From positions 20,892,001 to 20,956,000 of the forward strand of contig NC_083384.1 of assembly GCF_031755915.1 (NCBI RefSeq): 64,000 nt of DNA, written 5' to 3'. The position numbers were made by a program, and so were the translations under genes. The notes beneath the pieces were generated by a model. That model did not search any database. It was given only the letters and a program-made list of their open reading frames with translations, and was not told the DNA's origin. This document shows, in pieces, positions 31,401 through 45,476 of this stretch; the first letter of the stretch is position 1; each line of letters starts with the position of its first letter. This stretch comes from Ziziphus jujuba (taxonomy: Eukaryota; Streptophyta; Magnoliopsida; Rosales; Rhamnaceae).

Positions 31401-33900
31401 TGAGCTTATTCCTACTAGGTTAGTTACTGGGTGGAGAGTGTGCATTGATTATAGGAAGCTTAATAAGGCCACTAGAAAAGACCATTTTCCTTTGCCATTC
31501 ATTGATCAAATGTTAAAAAGGTTAGCCGGTAAGGAATATTATTGTTTTCTAGATGGTTATAGCGGTTACAATCAAATAGCTATTGCCCCTGATGATCAAG
31601 AAAAGACTACTTTTACTTGTCCTTATGGAACTTTTGCCTATAGAAGGATGCCTTTTGGTTTATGCAATGCACCTGCAACCTTTCAAAGGTGTATGATGTC
31701 CATCTTTTCGGATATGGTAGAAGATATCATTGAGATTTTTATGGATGATTTTAGTGTATTGGGTGATTCTTTTACCTCTTGCTTGCAAAATTTATCTAGG
31801 GTTCTTCTAAGGTGTAAAGAAACGAATCTTGTGCTTAATTGGGAAAAATGTCACTTTATGGTTCAAGAGGGCATAGTTTTAGGTCATAAGGTTTCTAAAA
31901 GGGAAATTGAGATAGATAAAGCTAAAATAGAAGTTATAGAGAAATTGCCTCCACCTACTTCAATAAAAGGTATTAGGAGTTTTCTTGGGCATGCGGGCTT
32001 TTATAGGAGATTTATTAAGGATTTTTCCAAGATAACTAAACCTCTTTGTAACTTATTGAATAAAGATGTTCCCTTTGTTTTTGATGATGAATGCATGCAT
32101 GCTTTTAATCTTTTGAAAGAAAAATTAATATGTGCTCCCATTATGTGTACTCCTAATTGGAATCTACCTTTTGAAATTATGTGTGATGCTAGTGATTATG
32201 CTATAGGAGCTGTTTTGGGACAAAGGAAAGATAAAAAACTGCATGTTATTTATTATGCTTCTAGAACTTTGAATGATGCTCAACTTAATTATGCTACTAC
32301 TGAGAAAGAGATGCTTGCCATTGTCTTTGCTTTTGATAAGTTTAGAGCATATTTGTTAGGTTCTAAGACCATTGTCTATACCGATCATAGTGCAATTAAG
32401 TACCTCATGAGTAAGAAAGAGTCTAAACCTAGGTTAATTAGATGGGTTTTGTTACTTCAAGAGTTTGACTTAGAAATTTTGGATAAAAAAGGAGTAGAAA
32501 ACTTAGTAGCTGATCACTTGTCTAGGTTGGAATTGAGTGAGGAAAAAGAAGAAAGAGATATAGAAAAGTGTTTTCCAGATGAGAAAGTGTTTAAGGTTGA
32601 TGGTATGTTTGATGTACCTTGGTATGCTGACATTGTTAATTATTTGGTTACTAATGTTATGCCGCCTAGTTTGGAAAAACCATATGAAAAGCATAAGTTT
32701 CTTAAGGAAAGTAGGTATTACTTTTGGGATGACCCCTATCTTTTTAAGAAGTGTGCCGATGGTATAATTAGGAGGTGTGTTGCTAGAGAAGAGACAATGT
32801 CCATTATTAAAAGTTGTCATTCTAGTGAGTATGGGGGGCATTTTGGGACTAGAAAAACCATAGCAAAAATTTTAAATTCTGGATTTTATTGGCCATCTAT
32901 GTTTAAAGATACTAATATTTATGTGCAAGGGTGTGATAGGTGCCACAGAACCGGGAACATATCAAGGAAGAATGAGATGCCTTTAAAGAATATCCTTGAG
33001 GTAGAATTGTTTGATGTTTGGGGTATTGATTTCATGGGTCCTTTTCCTTCTTCTTGTGGTAATAAATATATTTTAGTTGCTGTGGATTATGTTTCTAAAT
33101 GGGTTGAAGCTAGTGCACTACCTACTAATGATGCACGAGTTGTAGTGAAATTTTTAAAAAAATACATTTTTACTAGATTTGGTACACCCCGAGCAATCAT
33201 TAGTGATGGTGGCACTCATTTTTGCAACAAACAATTTGAATCCCTTCTTGCTAAATATGGTGTTAGACATAAAATTGCTACTCCTTACCACCCACAAACT
33301 AGTGGGCAAGTAGAAATTTCAAATAGGGAAATAAAGAGGATTTTGGAGAAGACGGTCAATGCTTCAAGAAAGGATTGGAGCTTAAAGCTAGATGATGCAC
33401 TTTGGGCATACCGGACCGCCTACAAGACCCCCATTGGTAGTTCTCCGTATAAACTGGTTTTTGGTAAGGAATGTCATCTTCCCGTGGAATTGGAGCATAA
33501 AGCATATTGGGCAACCAAGTTTCTCAATTTTGATCAAGAGGCTGTGGGCAAGAATAGGCTATTGCAATTGGATGAACTTGAAGAATTTAGGATGGATGCT
33601 TTCGAGAATGCAAAGATTTACAAAGAAAAGACAAAGAGATGGCACGACAAGATGATTAAAAAGAGGAACTTTCATGTTGGACAAAAGGTACTTCTTTATA
33701 ACTCTAGACTTAAATTGTTTCCAGGTAAATTAAGATCAAGATGGAGTGGACCATATGATATTGTACAAATTTTTCCAAGTGGAGCAATTGAAATCACCAA
33801 ACCGGGACATGAAAGTTTTAAGGTGAATGGGCAGCGGTTGAAGCCATATTATGAAGGTGGAGTGCTTGAGACTAGCCTCTACTTGGATGATCTTAATTAA
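28423..33900 (+). CDS. Athila-like Gag-Pol polyprotein, unit 1
   Basis: A single 1825-codon frame. Domains by residue: retrotransposon gag about 80-185 ([18 protein letters not shown]); zinc knuckle 272-285 ([16 protein letters not shown]2CX4HX4C); Gln-rich linker; aspartic protease with Asp near 665 in a DLGAS motif, where Leu replaces the Ser/Thr of D(S/T)GA; RT about 930-1130 with MDD at 1107-1109 in FMDDFSV; RNase H about 1245-1365 ([29 protein letters not shown]); integrase HHCC finger about 1465-1508; DD35E core with Asp near 1536 and 1595 and Glu near 1631 (spacing of 35 verified); and a C-terminal GPYDIV domain. All key residues except the protease Ser are present and there are no stops, so it looks competent. 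It acts in cytoplasmic particles and then the nucleus. Unit 1 has Leu (CTG at 31068) where units 2 and 3 have Pro. Confidence 0.95.
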   Translation: MANQREDDLPICEYAAHKKVGDLSCIRRPPIEANNFKIEASTTSLLNNVQFCGLPHEDPNMHISSFLQLCDMSKQNGVSDDAFRLRLFPWSLRDKAKVWLNSLPAGTITTWDAMEAKFLDKFFPPSKTAKLKSDINNFCQWDQETLYDAWERFKELLRRCPHHGFPTWIQVQIFYNGLDYGNKQLVDAAAGGSLMKKRQSEAFKLIEEMAHNNYQYPSERRLNGRSQVKAVEDVDINNLGAQLATQFMKTLNTQFGQIGVNSIQSTNNFLFCDLCGAHDHKSVDCQVGNPFASDDVNFVGNFQKQQNNPYSSNTYNPGWRNHPNFSWSNNNQQGSNQGQSGGFQKQQFQSPFYQKPQLAHQNQNSSQAQTQFSSLQQSLQELSNSTNSFMQRTEQQLTNHSQMFNNQIAAIKSLENQIGQLATQFQRSQGTLPSQTEKNPKEHVQAITLRSGKQVAGPKESDKGMVILDDEDEESPIDSTSHLVTHDNSKSNVEHKEAYRRKDEGLSDAMKSPPTKYIPPHVREAESSPTGSKKVEPAPYLTKPIDKHNENEEKNQAYKKTPPPPFPSRFRNAKLDNQFKKFLDVFKQLHVNIPFIDALEQMPSYVKFLKEILSNKRRWENYELVALSEESSARLHHRIPPKLKDPGSFDIPCNIGHYNFMALCDLGASINLMPYSIYRKLGVGDVKPTTVTLQMADRSIKRPRGILEDVLVKVNKFIFPADFVILDMEEDDNIPIILGRPFLATGRALIDVQQRQVTLRVLNEEVSFQIPNVVKFPNLDEISCCFLVDACDELVNDMEKESNLDPLGLSELFGPCIEEEKQECNIIDMATHCEVDYVGKFEDLGESGPRKIPSVEHPPIIDLKPLPSHLKYVFLGFNNTLLVIISSALSEDQETKLLEVLREHKTALGWTIADIKGISPSICMHKILMEEDHKPTVEHQRRLNPNLKKVVHGEILKLLDAGIIYPISDSNWVSPIQVVPKKGGMTVQENDKSELIPTRLVTGWRVCIDYRKLNKATRKDHFPLPFIDQMLKRLAGKEYYCFLDGYSGYNQIAIAPDDQEKTTFTCPYGTFAYRRMPFGLCNAPATFQRCMMSIFSDMVEDIIEIFMDDFSVLGDSFTSCLQNLSRVLLRCKETNLVLNWEKCHFMVQEGIVLGHKVSKREIEIDKAKIEVIEKLPPPTSIKGIRSFLGHAGFYRRFIKDFSKITKPLCNLLNKDVPFVFDDECMHAFNLLKEKLICAPIMCTPNWNLPFEIMCDASDYAIGAVLGQRKDKKLHVIYYASRTLNDAQLNYATTEKEMLAIVFAFDKFRAYLLGSKTIVYTDHSAIKYLMSKKESKPRLIRWVLLLQEFDLEILDKKGVENLVADHLSRLELSEEKEERDIEKCFPDEKVFKVDGMFDVPWYADIVNYLVTNVMPPSLEKPYEKHKFLKESRYYFWDDPYLFKKCADGIIRRCVAREETMSIIKSCHSSEYGGHFGTRKTIAKILNSGFYWPSMFKDTNIYVQGCDRCHRTGNISRKNEMPLKNILEVELFDVWGIDFMGPFPSSCGNKYILVAVDYVSKWVEASALPTNDARVVVKFLKKYIFTRFGTPRAIISDGGTHFCNKQFESLLAKYGVRHKIATPYHPQTSGQVEISNREIKRILEKTVNASRKDWSLKLDDALWAYRTAYKTPIGSSPYKLVFGKECHLPVELEHKAYWATKFLNFDQEAVGKNRLLQLDELEEFRMDAFENAKIYKEKTKRWHDKMIKKRNFHVGQKVLLYNSRLKLFPGKLRSRWSGPYDIVQIFPSGAIEITKPGHESFKVNGQRLKPYYEGGVLETSLYLDDLN

Positions 33901-35105
33901 GTTAAAGGGAGGAGTCAAGCTAATGACTTTAAACAAGCGCTCTTGGGAGGCAACCCAAATTTCTTTCTTTACCTTATATTTATCTATTTATTTTAGTTGT
34001 TTTTAGTGGTTTTCTTATTTTTAGGTTGTTTTGATGTGTTTTGTTTGAGTTTTTGCAAGGTTTTAAGATGTTTAGGTGTAAAAGAGCAAAAGACGAATGT
34101 TGTGAATTTCAAGTCTAAAGTTAGGTTTTTGGAGTATAACCACCTTTAATATGCATTGGAGTACATAAAATTTTTTTCACATTACGAGGAACATTCCATG
34201 TCTTCAAAGGGGAGTATTCTTTACCTTTTATTTACTTTTGCTTTATTTTATGTTTTTCACAATGAGGACATTGTTCATTTTAAGTTTGGGGTGAAAAGCA
34301 TGCTTTGCATCTTTTAAATCTTGTCCATTTTAAGTGTTTTTATTAGTTTTCAAAAATGTTAGTTTTAGTTTTTATTTTCCTTCATTATTATAAAAAAAAA
34401 AAATTGTTTTTGTGGTGTTTTCTTAAGCACTTTAATGAGCCAATGATAAGACTATGATTGAAAATAAATTGGTTTTTAGATGGTGGATTTGTTTTTGTGT
34501 ATGCCTAAATGCTTGAATTTATATTCACATATTGTTACTTTCAATAAATTTTGAGCACATAATCAATAATGCATAATTTAGATTGTGTTTTGAAGAAGGT
34601 TTGCATGAATTAGAGTACTTTATTATTAATTGAACTCTAGAACTTGCTTGATTATTGCTTGAGGCGAAATCCTAGGTGAATGCATTACTAAGAACATGAT
34701 TTAGGCCATCTTTGTTTAAGTTTGAGTCTTTCAAGCCAACCTAATACATTATCTTCCACTAGTACCTTATTTGAGCCTTTAGGATGCATAAATATGTATT
34801 AGAGCCTTTTCTTCATTAAAGCACATTTACTTACCCTTTTTGAGCCTTAAATTTCTTTTTCCTACCTTGAACATACTACAAAGAGAGCTTTAATTGAATT
34901 GATATGAATATATGCTTGTGAGCTTGTTTGAGTGTTGAAAAAGAAAAAAAAAGAAAAAAAGAAAAAAATAATAATGAAGTTTGGAGGTTAAGTATTTGGT
35001 GAATTTGGCTCTAGTATGCATTTTTGTGTAAATTGGAGGTTTGAATGTGCAATAAGAGGAAAAATAAGTTTGGGGGCTTAGTGGAAAAGAAAGAAAAAAA
35101 AAAGA

Positions 35106-35137
<32 letters not shown>

Positions 35138-35715
35138 AATAAAGAAAGAATTGTGTGATTTGAAGAATATATGCAGAATAAAAAGGAGAAAAAGGATATT
35201 GAAATTGAAGTTAAAATAAGAAAAGAAGTTCTAATAAAGAAACAAATTTTACAAGTAATTTATTCATTGATATTTAATTTTAGCTTTCTTTCTTTGATTT
35301 ATTATATCCTATCCTTTTCTTTCTTTAGCCTTATCCATTAGCGTTAACAATAGAAACCATGAAGTCCTAATGATTTAAGGTGGTGCATTAACCTACATTA
35401 GTGGAAAGTGATAATTAAGTCAAGCATATGGTAGTTCATACGTTATTATCAATCTCTAATTCTTGTAAATTTATTCAAGCATATGATAATTAAGTGTATA
35501 AATTGATTTCCACACACACACATTGGAAGTATCATATATGTTGGATAGAATCTAAGGTATTGAGCTACATAATTACTTTGAAACCATTTGAAAAGTCATA
35601 TGTTATACAATCTTTGAGGCACCTCATTAAAGTATCTTATGTTCTTTAAATAAAATTTCATTTTCTTATTCGTTTCCTTTGCTAGGGACTAGCAAATCTT
35701 AAGTTTGGGGGTATT
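33901..35715 (+). other. 3' non-coding region of element A unit 1 with polypurine tract
   Basis: It begins with the Athila-typical box CAAGCGCTCTTGGGAGGCAA (33936-33955). Three AAGTTTGGGG(G) motifs follow at 34282-34291 (one G short), 35066-35076 and 35701-35711; the last directly precedes the next LTR and is the functional polypurine tract. GA-rich purine tracts lie at 34938-34970 and about 35085-35150. No env-like ORF. Confidence 0.8.
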
Positions 35716-37457
35716 TGTTAGGTCTACAATATTGATGATTTTATGCCATATTTATAGCTTAATATTTGTTAGTTTGTGTTAATTTGTTATGGAAAAATAC
35801 TTATTTATGTATTTTTTTTAATCTAGGTGAAAGAGGAAGAATTTTAAGAAAACAACCATAAAGATGGATTCCTTGGGTCGAATTATGGTGGGAAGCAAGA
35901 TTTGAGCTCGAACGGACTAAGCATTAAAAAGATTCCAAAAAGATACCTTGAAGATTTCATAAAGATTCTATCGAGAATTTCATGGTGGAAGTGGATGTCA
36001 TATGAATCATCACAATTTGTGGATTTCAAATGTCTCATTAGTTTTGGATTTCGAGGTGCGAGCAAAGAGTTATCATCATTTAAAGTTTGGAATTTATAAA
36101 AGGGAATATTCTAGTTAAATCTCCACCATTGATCAAAAGAGGGAATCAAGGCAATTTGAGGGCCAGGATAAAAACAAGTGGCAATAATTGGTTAATTTAT
36201 CATTAATGAGGCACATGTCATGTCACATGCTTCATTAAGGGTAAATTAGACTAATTAACTATTTTTTTAGGAGGAATTAGATAAAAGGAAAGTAGTAGAG
36301 AGCAAGTAATATACAGTTTCCTTTTTACACATGAAATTCGTCCAACCCTTTTCATGGCCTAAAAAAGGTATCTTCCAAGACTCCCACATTGAAAATAAAG
36401 AGAGAAAAAGATTCCCAAGGTCCTATATATATAGCCCCCACCACATTGAAGGAAGATATACAAATTTAGAGAGTTATTTAAAAGCTTTTAGGAGGCTTAA
36501 ATAGAAACAAACCAAATTTTGGGAGTTTCTAAAATTCTCTTAAGGGTTCTAGGGTTTTAAAGTTTTAGAGTTTTAGAAGATCAGTTGGAGAGCTTGGAGG
36601 AGGCAGAGAGACGTGGGCTTGCTCGGAGAAGAAGGCTACGACTTTGAGAGCTCTTGGAGGAGAATTTCTTCAATAGTTTTTATTCTCTTTTCCTTTCTCT
36701 TTAATTGTGAATCTTATTATTTTTAATAATTATGGATGTTGAAATTATTTTTACGATGAACTAATTTTCATAGCTAGGGCTATGATGTAGCCCTAACTAT
36801 GAAGGTTTAATTATTTTAATATATGTTGAGTTTTATTTAATTAGTAATATGTTTTGTTAATAAATCATTGGTATACTTAATGCTTTCATAGGCCGGAAGG
36901 AATGAATGATTTTAATAATATTTGAGCTTGGAAAAGGATAATATTATGGATCTCCAATGATTTACATGAATGCATAATTGATTGGAAAATAGTTATGTCT
37001 CATGCCATATTATTTGCTTAATCTATGCTTGATGAATTTGCATGATTTAATTTATAGGCCGGAAGGAATAGATTAGGTTATGTGAATATTATCAATTGTG
37101 AGTGGAAACTACTTTTGATTAATTTTGTGATTAAGTGTGGTTAACCAAATTACTAGTTAATTAAATTGACATATTTAAGTAATTAAATTGGAATAGTTAG
37201 TGGTGAAATCAAATGCCCTAGTATTCATAATTATTCAATTCTCTCTCTTACTTGAAATTGATCTAATTTTAATTGATTGCTTTTGTTTAATTTAGTTTAT
37301 TTAGTTTTCAATTGCCATCTTAAATTTTAGTTCAAATATTACCAAAACCTAATTATATTTGATACTTAATACTTAATCCCTTGGGTACGACAACCCTATT
37401 TTTCCACTTTATTACTTGAAAACGATTCGTGCACTTGCGAGTTGATTTTACACATCA
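35716..37457 (+). repeat. Element A LTR, shared by units 1 and 2
   Basis: No difference from the unit 1 LTR noticed by eye. It serves as the 3' LTR of unit 1 and the 5' LTR of unit 2. Confidence 0.93.
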
Positions 37458-37463
37458 AGTTTT

Positions 37464-37481
37464 TGGCGCCGTTGCCGGGGA
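37464..37481 (+). other. Primer binding site (tRNA-Asp), unit 2
   Basis: Identical to the unit 1 site, with the same spacing. Confidence 0.93.
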
Positions 37482-38183
37482 TTAAGGCATTAATATTAAT
37501 TCGGATTGGGTTTAGTAGTACTTTGATCATTGTTTTCTTATTTTAAATTTTTACATTTGTTTCTTAATTTTGGTTTTAGTGTTGCATGCTAGGGTTTTAA
37601 TTCTTTGCTTGTTTGGCCAACTTGCTTTGAATTTTTAATACTTATTTTGTGGTACTTGAAACCAAAATTGTGTTTTTAATTTATTGGTGCTTAGGTTACA
37701 AGTCTAGCATACTTAGGGTTTTTAGTATTATTTTTTATTTGTTTGGTTGAATAAGATTAGGTTTAGCTTACTTTTAGTTGAAATTTTAGTTTGGCATAAT
37801 TGTTTACTTTAAAAGCATACCTGCACAAAAGGGTTTAATTTTTTTTGCATTCAATTCATTTGGTTCATTATTTCCTAGAGTTATTTTCATATATCTTTTA
37901 GTTAAGTGTTAGTTTATTTTTCTTTATTGCTAATTGATTTTAATTGTTAGATTAGTTAGCAACATTAGAATTCTAATAAATTTTTTTTTTCTTGTTCAAT
38001 TTTCTAATTTTCTATCTAATTTATTTTACTTGCTCTCTTTTTAGGAATTAGGTGTTGTGTATGATTCATAGTGGTGATCAAGAGTTCAAGGAGGGAGTTG
38101 ACTTAGAAAATAAACCAGCACCTAGAAAACAAGCCATAAGGGGTACTTAGGTACGTATAGACCAAGGAACTCAAGAAGGTGCA
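37482..38183 (+). other. Untranslated leader of element A unit 2
   Basis: Same as the unit 1 leader, including the splice-acceptor-like sequence (38033-38044) and the TAG-ended uORF (38061-38150). Confidence 0.7.
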
Positions 38184-41100
38184 ATGGCCAACCAAAGAGA
38201 AGATGATTTGCCCATATGCGAGTATGCTGCTCACAAGAAAGTTGGTGATTTGTCTTGCATAAGGAGACCACCCATTGAAGCAAACAATTTTAAAATTGAA
38301 GCATCTACTACTTCTTTGCTTAATAATGTTCAATTTTGTGGTTTGCCTCATGAAGATCCAAACATGCATATTTCTAGTTTTCTTCAATTGTGTGATATGT
38401 CTAAACAAAATGGTGTTTCTGATGATGCTTTTCGATTAAGACTTTTTCCTTGGTCTCTTAGAGACAAGGCAAAAGTGTGGTTAAATTCTTTACCTGCAGG
38501 TACTATCACTACATGGGATGCTATGGAGGCAAAATTCCTAGACAAATTTTTTCCTCCATCAAAGACCGCAAAATTGAAAAGTGATATAAACAATTTTTGT
38601 CAATGGGACCAAGAGACTTTGTATGATGCATGGGAGCGCTTCAAGGAACTATTAAGAAGATGCCCACACCATGGTTTTCCAACATGGATACAGGTACAGA
38701 TTTTCTATAATGGTCTAGATTATGGTAACAAACAATTGGTAGATGCAGCTGCAGGAGGTTCTTTAATGAAGAAGAGGCAATCAGAAGCATTTAAATTAAT
38801 TGAAGAGATGGCCCATAATAACTACCAATATCCAAGTGAGAGGAGACTAAATGGAAGAAGTCAAGTAAAGGCCGTGGAAGACGTTGATATTAACAACTTA
38901 GGAGCTCAACTTGCAACCCAATTCATGAAGACCTTGAACACTCAATTTGGTCAAATAGGGGTGAATTCTATCCAATCTACTAATAATTTTTTATTTTGTG
39001 ATTTATGTGGTGCTCATGATCATAAGAGTGTGGATTGCCAAGTTGGAAATCCCTTTGCTTCTGATGATGTTAATTTTGTAGGGAACTTCCAAAAGCAACA
39101 AAACAATCCATATTCTTCTAACACATATAATCCAGGATGGAGGAACCACCCAAATTTTTCATGGTCTAACAACAACCAGCAAGGGTCTAATCAAGGACAA
39201 AGTGGAGGGTTTCAAAAACAACAATTCCAATCTCCATTCTACCAAAAGCCGCAACTTGCACATCAAAATCAAAATTCTTCTCAAGCTCAAACTCAATTTT
39301 CTTCACTTCAACAATCCTTGCAAGAGTTATCTAATAGTACTAATTCTTTCATGCAGAGAACTGAGCAACAATTGACAAACCATAGTCAAATGTTCAACAA
39401 CCAAATCGCTGCAATCAAAAGCTTGGAGAACCAAATAGGTCAATTAGCAACTCAATTCCAAAGAAGTCAAGGAACTTTGCCAAGCCAAACGGAGAAGAAC
39501 CCAAAGGAGCATGTTCAAGCCATTACATTAAGAAGTGGAAAGCAAGTAGCCGGGCCTAAAGAAAGTGACAAAGGGATGGTAATTCTTGATGATGAAGATG
39601 AAGAGAGCCCTATAGACTCAACATCACACTTGGTCACACATGACAACTCAAAATCAAATGTGGAGCATAAGGAGGCTTATAGGAGAAAAGATGAAGGTTT
39701 AAGTGATGCCATGAAGTCTCCACCAACAAAGTACATACCACCACATGTAAGAGAGGCCGAGAGCTCACCAACTGGATCAAAGAAAGTTGAACCAGCACCT
39801 TACCTAACCAAACCTATTGACAAGCACAACGAAAATGAGGAGAAGAATCAAGCCTACAAGAAAACCCCACCTCCACCTTTCCCATCTAGGTTTAGGAATG
39901 CAAAGTTAGATAATCAATTTAAAAAGTTTCTTGATGTATTTAAGCAATTGCATGTAAATATCCCTTTCATAGATGCCTTAGAACAAATGCCTTCCTATGT
40001 TAAGTTTTTGAAGGAGATATTGTCAAACAAAAGGAGGTGGGAGAATTATGAGTTAGTAGCTTTGAGTGAGGAGAGTAGTGCTAGGTTGCACCATAGGATT
40101 CCACCCAAGTTAAAAGATCCAGGAAGCTTTGATATCCCATGTAACATTGGACATTATAATTTTATGGCTCTTTGTGATTTAGGTGCTAGCATTAATTTGA
40201 TGCCATATAGCATTTACAGGAAGCTTGGAGTGGGAGATGTGAAGCCTACCACAGTGACTCTTCAAATGGCAGATCGAAGCATAAAAAGGCCAAGGGGAAT
40301 ATTGGAGGATGTACTTGTAAAAGTAAACAAGTTCATATTCCCTGCAGACTTTGTGATACTTGATATGGAGGAAGATGACAACATTCCAATCATTCTTGGA
40401 AGACCATTTCTTGCAACCGGACGTGCCCTAATTGATGTACAACAAAGGCAAGTAACCCTTAGAGTACTCAATGAGGAGGTAAGTTTTCAAATCCCTAATG
40501 TTGTTAAATTTCCTAATCTTGATGAAATTTCTTGCTGCTTTCTTGTTGATGCATGTGATGAATTGGTAAATGATATGGAAAAGGAAAGTAATTTAGATCC
40601 CTTAGGATTGAGTGAGTTATTTGGACCATGTATAGAAGAAGAAAAACAAGAGTGTAACATCATAGATATGGCTACCCACTGTGAGGTAGATTATGTTGGA
40701 AAGTTTGAGGATTTAGGTGAGAGTGGACCTAGAAAGATACCGAGTGTGGAGCACCCACCTATAATTGATTTGAAGCCACTACCTAGTCATTTAAAATATG
40801 TTTTTCTAGGATTTAATAATACCCTTCCGGTAATAATTTCATCCGCCCTTAGTGAGGACCAAGAAACCAAACTTTTAGAAGTTTTAAGAGAACATAAAAC
40901 TGCACTAGGTTGGACTATAGCTGATATTAAGGGTATTAGCCCCTCTATTTGTATGCACAAAATACTTATGGAGGAAGACCATAAACCGACTGTAGAACAT
41001 CAAAGGAGGCTTAATCCTAATCTTAAGAAAGTGGTTCATGGTGAGATTTTAAAGCTTTTAGATGCCGGGATTATCTATCCTATTTCGGATAGTAATTGGG

Positions 41101-43661
41101 TAAGTCCTATTCAAGTAGTTCCTAAGAAAGGTGGGATGACTGTGCAAGAGAATGATAAGAGTGAGCTTATTCCTACTAGGTTAGTTACTGGGTGGAGAGT
41201 GTGCATTGATTATAGGAAGCTTAATAAGGCCACTAGAAAAGACCATTTTCCTTTGCCATTCATTGATCAAATGTTAAAAAGGTTAGCCGGTAAGGAATAT
41301 TATTGTTTTCTAGATGGTTATAGCGGTTACAATCAAATAGCTATTGCCCCTGATGATCAAGAAAAGACTACTTTTACTTGTCCTTATGGAACTTTTGCCT
41401 ATAGAAGGATGCCTTTTGGTTTATGCAATGCACCTGCAACCTTTCAAAGGTGTATGATGTCCATCTTTTCGGATATGGTAGAAGATATCATTGAGATTTT
41501 TATGGATGATTTTAGTGTATTGGGTGATTCTTTTACCTCTTGCTTGCAAAATTTATCTAGGGTTCTTCTAAGGTGTAAAGAAACGAATCTTGTGCTTAAT
41601 TGGGAAAAATGTCACTTTATGGTTCAAGAGGGCATAGTTTTAGGTCATAAGGTTTCTAAAAGGGAAATTGAGATAGATAAAGCTAAAATAGAAGTTATAG
41701 AGAAATTGCCTCCACCTACTTCAATAAAAGGTATTAGGAGTTTTCTTGGGCATGCGGGCTTTTATAGGAGATTTATTAAGGATTTTTCCAAGATAACTAA
41801 ACCTCTTTGTAACTTATTGAATAAAGATGTTCCCTTTGTTTTTGATGATGAATGCATGCATGCTTTTAATCTTTTGAAAGAAAAATTAATATGTGCTCCC
41901 ATTATGTGTACTCCTAATTGGAATCTACCTTTTGAAATTATGTGTGATGCTAGTGATTATGCTATAGGAGCTGTTTTGGGACAAAGGAAAGATAAAAAAC
42001 TGCATGTTATTTATTATGCTTCTAGAACTTTGAATGATGCTCAACTTAATTATGCTACTACTGAGAAAGAGATGCTTGCCATTGTCTTTGCTTTTGATAA
42101 GTTTAGAGCATATTTGTTAGGTTCTAAGACCATTGTCTATACCGATCATAGTGCAATTAAGTACCTCATGAGTAAGAAAGAGTCTAAACCTAGGTTAATT
42201 AGATGGGTTTTGTTACTTCAAGAGTTTGACTTAGAAATTTTGGATAAAAAAGGAGTAGAAAACTTAGTAGCTGATCACTTGTCTAGGTTGGAATTGAGTG
42301 AGGAAAAAGAAGAAAGAGATATAGAAAAGTGTTTTCCAGATGAGAAAGTGTTTAAGGTTGATGGTATGTTTGATGTACCTTGGTATGCTGACATTGTTAA
42401 TTATTTGGTTACTAATGTTATGCCGCCTAGTTTGGAAAAACCATATGAAAAGCATAAGTTTCTTAAGGAAAGTAGGTATTACTTTTGGGATGACCCCTAT
42501 CTTTTTAAGAAGTGTGCCGATGGTATAATTAGGAGGTGTGTTGCTAGAGAAGAGACAATGTCCATTATTAAAAGTTGTCATTCTAGTGAGTATGGGGGGC
42601 ATTTTGGGACTAGAAAAACCATAGCAAAAATTTTAAATTCTGGATTTTATTGGCCATCTATGTTTAAAGATACTAATATTTATGTGCAAGGGTGTGATAG
42701 GTGCCACAGAACCGGGAACATATCAAGGAAGAATGAGATGCCTTTAAAGAATATCCTTGAGGTAGAATTGTTTGATGTTTGGGGTATTGATTTCATGGGT
42801 CCTTTTCCTTCTTCTTGTGGTAATAAATATATTTTAGTTGCTGTGGATTATGTTTCTAAATGGGTTGAAGCTAGTGCACTACCTACTAATGATGCACGAG
42901 TTGTAGTGAAATTTTTAAAAAAATACATTTTTACTAGATTTGGTACACCCCGAGCAATCATTAGTGATGGTGGCACTCATTTTTGCAACAAACAATTTGA
43001 ATCCCTTCTTGCTAAATATGGTGTTAGACATAAAATTGCTACTCCTTACCACCCACAAACTAGTGGGCAAGTAGAAATTTCAAATAGGGAAATAAAGAGG
43101 ATTTTGGAGAAGACGGTCAATGCTTCAAGAAAGGATTGGAGCTTAAAGCTAGATGATGCACTTTGGGCATACCGGACCGCCTACAAGACCCCCATTGGTA
43201 GTTCTCCGTATAAACTGGTTTTTGGTAAGGAATGTCATCTTCCCGTGGAATTGGAGCATAAAGCATATTGGGCAACCAAGTTTCTCAATTTTGATCAAGA
43301 GGCTGTGGGCAAGAATAGGCTATTGCAATTGGATGAACTTGAAGAATTTAGGATGGATGCTTTCGAGAATGCAAAGATTTACAAAGAAAAGACAAAGAGA
43401 TGGCACGACAAGATGATTAAAAAGAGGAACTTTCATGTTGGACAAAAGGTACTTCTTTATAACTCTAGACTTAAATTGTTTCCAGGTAAATTAAGATCAA
43501 GATGGAGTGGACCATATGATATTGTACAAATTTTTCCAAGTGGAGCAATTGAAATCACCAAACCGGGACATGAAAGTTTTAAGGTGAATGGGCAGCGGTT
43601 GAAGCCATATTATGAAGGTGGAGTGCTTGAGACTAGCCTCTACTTGGATGATCTTAATTAA
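38184..43661 (+). CDS. Athila-like Gag-Pol polyprotein, unit 2
   Basis: 1825 codons with the same domain order and catalytic residues as unit 1. The only protein difference seen from unit 1 is Pro for Leu near residue 882 (CCG at 40828-40830), in the segment between protease and RT. Intact and probably functional. Confidence 0.95.
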   Translation: MANQREDDLPICEYAAHKKVGDLSCIRRPPIEANNFKIEASTTSLLNNVQFCGLPHEDPNMHISSFLQLCDMSKQNGVSDDAFRLRLFPWSLRDKAKVWLNSLPAGTITTWDAMEAKFLDKFFPPSKTAKLKSDINNFCQWDQETLYDAWERFKELLRRCPHHGFPTWIQVQIFYNGLDYGNKQLVDAAAGGSLMKKRQSEAFKLIEEMAHNNYQYPSERRLNGRSQVKAVEDVDINNLGAQLATQFMKTLNTQFGQIGVNSIQSTNNFLFCDLCGAHDHKSVDCQVGNPFASDDVNFVGNFQKQQNNPYSSNTYNPGWRNHPNFSWSNNNQQGSNQGQSGGFQKQQFQSPFYQKPQLAHQNQNSSQAQTQFSSLQQSLQELSNSTNSFMQRTEQQLTNHSQMFNNQIAAIKSLENQIGQLATQFQRSQGTLPSQTEKNPKEHVQAITLRSGKQVAGPKESDKGMVILDDEDEESPIDSTSHLVTHDNSKSNVEHKEAYRRKDEGLSDAMKSPPTKYIPPHVREAESSPTGSKKVEPAPYLTKPIDKHNENEEKNQAYKKTPPPPFPSRFRNAKLDNQFKKFLDVFKQLHVNIPFIDALEQMPSYVKFLKEILSNKRRWENYELVALSEESSARLHHRIPPKLKDPGSFDIPCNIGHYNFMALCDLGASINLMPYSIYRKLGVGDVKPTTVTLQMADRSIKRPRGILEDVLVKVNKFIFPADFVILDMEEDDNIPIILGRPFLATGRALIDVQQRQVTLRVLNEEVSFQIPNVVKFPNLDEISCCFLVDACDELVNDMEKESNLDPLGLSELFGPCIEEEKQECNIIDMATHCEVDYVGKFEDLGESGPRKIPSVEHPPIIDLKPLPSHLKYVFLGFNNTLPVIISSALSEDQETKLLEVLREHKTALGWTIADIKGISPSICMHKILMEEDHKPTVEHQRRLNPNLKKVVHGEILKLLDAGIIYPISDSNWVSPIQVVPKKGGMTVQENDKSELIPTRLVTGWRVCIDYRKLNKATRKDHFPLPFIDQMLKRLAGKEYYCFLDGYSGYNQIAIAPDDQEKTTFTCPYGTFAYRRMPFGLCNAPATFQRCMMSIFSDMVEDIIEIFMDDFSVLGDSFTSCLQNLSRVLLRCKETNLVLNWEKCHFMVQEGIVLGHKVSKREIEIDKAKIEVIEKLPPPTSIKGIRSFLGHAGFYRRFIKDFSKITKPLCNLLNKDVPFVFDDECMHAFNLLKEKLICAPIMCTPNWNLPFEIMCDASDYAIGAVLGQRKDKKLHVIYYASRTLNDAQLNYATTEKEMLAIVFAFDKFRAYLLGSKTIVYTDHSAIKYLMSKKESKPRLIRWVLLLQEFDLEILDKKGVENLVADHLSRLELSEEKEERDIEKCFPDEKVFKVDGMFDVPWYADIVNYLVTNVMPPSLEKPYEKHKFLKESRYYFWDDPYLFKKCADGIIRRCVAREETMSIIKSCHSSEYGGHFGTRKTIAKILNSGFYWPSMFKDTNIYVQGCDRCHRTGNISRKNEMPLKNILEVELFDVWGIDFMGPFPSSCGNKYILVAVDYVSKWVEASALPTNDARVVVKFLKKYIFTRFGTPRAIISDGGTHFCNKQFESLLAKYGVRHKIATPYHPQTSGQVEISNREIKRILEKTVNASRKDWSLKLDDALWAYRTAYKTPIGSSPYKLVFGKECHLPVELEHKAYWATKFLNFDQEAVGKNRLLQLDELEEFRMDAFENAKIYKEKTKRWHDKMIKKRNFHVGQKVLLYNSRLKLFPGKLRSRWSGPYDIVQIFPSGAIEITKPGHESFKVNGQRLKPYYEGGVLETSLYLDDLN

Positions 43662-44866
43662 GTTAAAGGGAGGAGTCAAGCTAATGACTTTAAACAAGCG
43701 CTCTTGGGAGGCAACCCAAATTTCTTTCTTTACCTTATATTTATCTATTTATTTTAGTTGTTTTTAGTGGTTTTCTTATTTTTAGGTTGTTTTGATGTGT
43801 TTTGTTTGAGTTTTTGCAAGGTTTTAAGATGTTTAGGTGTAAAAGAGCAAAAGACGAATGTTGTGAATTTCAAGTCTAAAGTTAGGTTTTTGGAGTATAA
43901 CCACCTTTAATATGCATTGGAGTACATAAAATTTTTTTCACATTACGAGGAACATTCCATGTCTTCAAAGGGGAGTATTCTTTACCTTTTATTTACTTTT
44001 GCTTTATTTTATGTTTTTCACAATGAGGACATTGTTCATTTTAAGTTTGGGGTGAAAAGCATGCTTTGCATCTTTTAAATCTTGTCCATTTTAAGTGTTT
44101 TTATTAGTTTTCAAAAATGTTAGTTTTAGTTTTTATTTTCCTTCATTATTATAAAAAAAAAAAATTGTTTTTGTGGTGTTTTCTTAAGCACTTTAATGAG
44201 CCAATGATAAGACTATGATTGAAAATAAATTGGTTTTTAGATGGTGGATTTGTTTTTGTGTATGCCTAAATGCTTGAATTTATATTCACATATTGTTACT
44301 TTCAATAAATTTTGAGCACATAATCAATAATGCATAATTTAGATTGTGTTTTGAAGAAGGTTTGCATGAATTAGAGTACTTTATTATTAATTGAACTCTA
44401 GAACTTGCTTGATTATTGCTTGAGGCGAAATCCTAGGTGAATGCATTACTAAGAACATGATTTAGGCCATCTTTGTTTAAGTTTGAGTCTTTCAAGCCAA
44501 CCTAATACATTATCTTCCACTAGTACCTTATTTGAGCCTTTAGGATGCATAAATATGTATTAGAGCCTTTTCTTCATTAAAGCACATTTACTTACCCTTT
44601 TTGAGCCTTAAATTTCTTTTTCCTACCTTGAACATACTACAAAGAGAGCTTTAATTGAATTGATATGAATATATGCTTGTGAGCTTGTTTGAGTGTTGAA
44701 AAAGAAAAAAAAAGAAAAAAAGAAAAAAATAATAATGAAGTTTGGAGGTTAAGTATTTGGTGAATTTGGCTCTAGTATGCATTTTTGTGTAAATTGGAGG
44801 TTTGAATGTGCAATAAGAGGAAAAATAAGTTTGGGGGCTTAGTGGAAAAGAAAGAAAAAAAAAAGA

Positions 44867-44898
<32 letters not shown>

Positions 44899-45476
44899 AA
44901 TAAAGAAAGAATTGTGTGATTTGAAGAATATATGCAGAATAAAAAGGAGAAAAAGGATATTGAAATTGAAGTTAAAATAAGAAAAGAAGTTCTAATAAAG
45001 AAACAAATTTTACAAGTAATTTATTCATTGATATTTAATTTTAGCTTTCTTTCTTTGATTTATTATATCCTATCCTTTTCTTTCTTTAGCCTTATCCATT
45101 AGCGTTAACAATAGAAACCATGAAGTCCTAATGATTTAAGGTGGTGCATTAACCTACATTAGTGGAAAGTGATAATTAAGTCAAGCATATGGTAGTTCAT
45201 ACGTTATTATCAATCTCTAATTCTTGTAAATTTATTCAAGCATATGATAATTAAGTGTATAAATTGATTTCCACACACACACATTGGAAGTATCATATAT
45301 GTTGGATAGAATCTAAGGTATTGAGCTACATAATTACTTTGAAACCATTTGAAAAGTCATATGTTATACAATCTTTGAGGCACCTCATTAAAGTATCTTA
45401 TGTTCTTTAAATAAAATTTCATTTTCTTATTCGTTTCCTTTGCTAGGGACTAGCAAATCTTAAGTTTGGGGGTATT
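43662..45476 (+). other. 3' non-coding region of element A unit 2 with polypurine tract
   Basis: Matches the unit 1 region with no difference noticed, including the one-G-short internal AAGTTTGGGG at 44043-44052. The polypurine tract is at 45462-45472. Confidence 0.8.
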
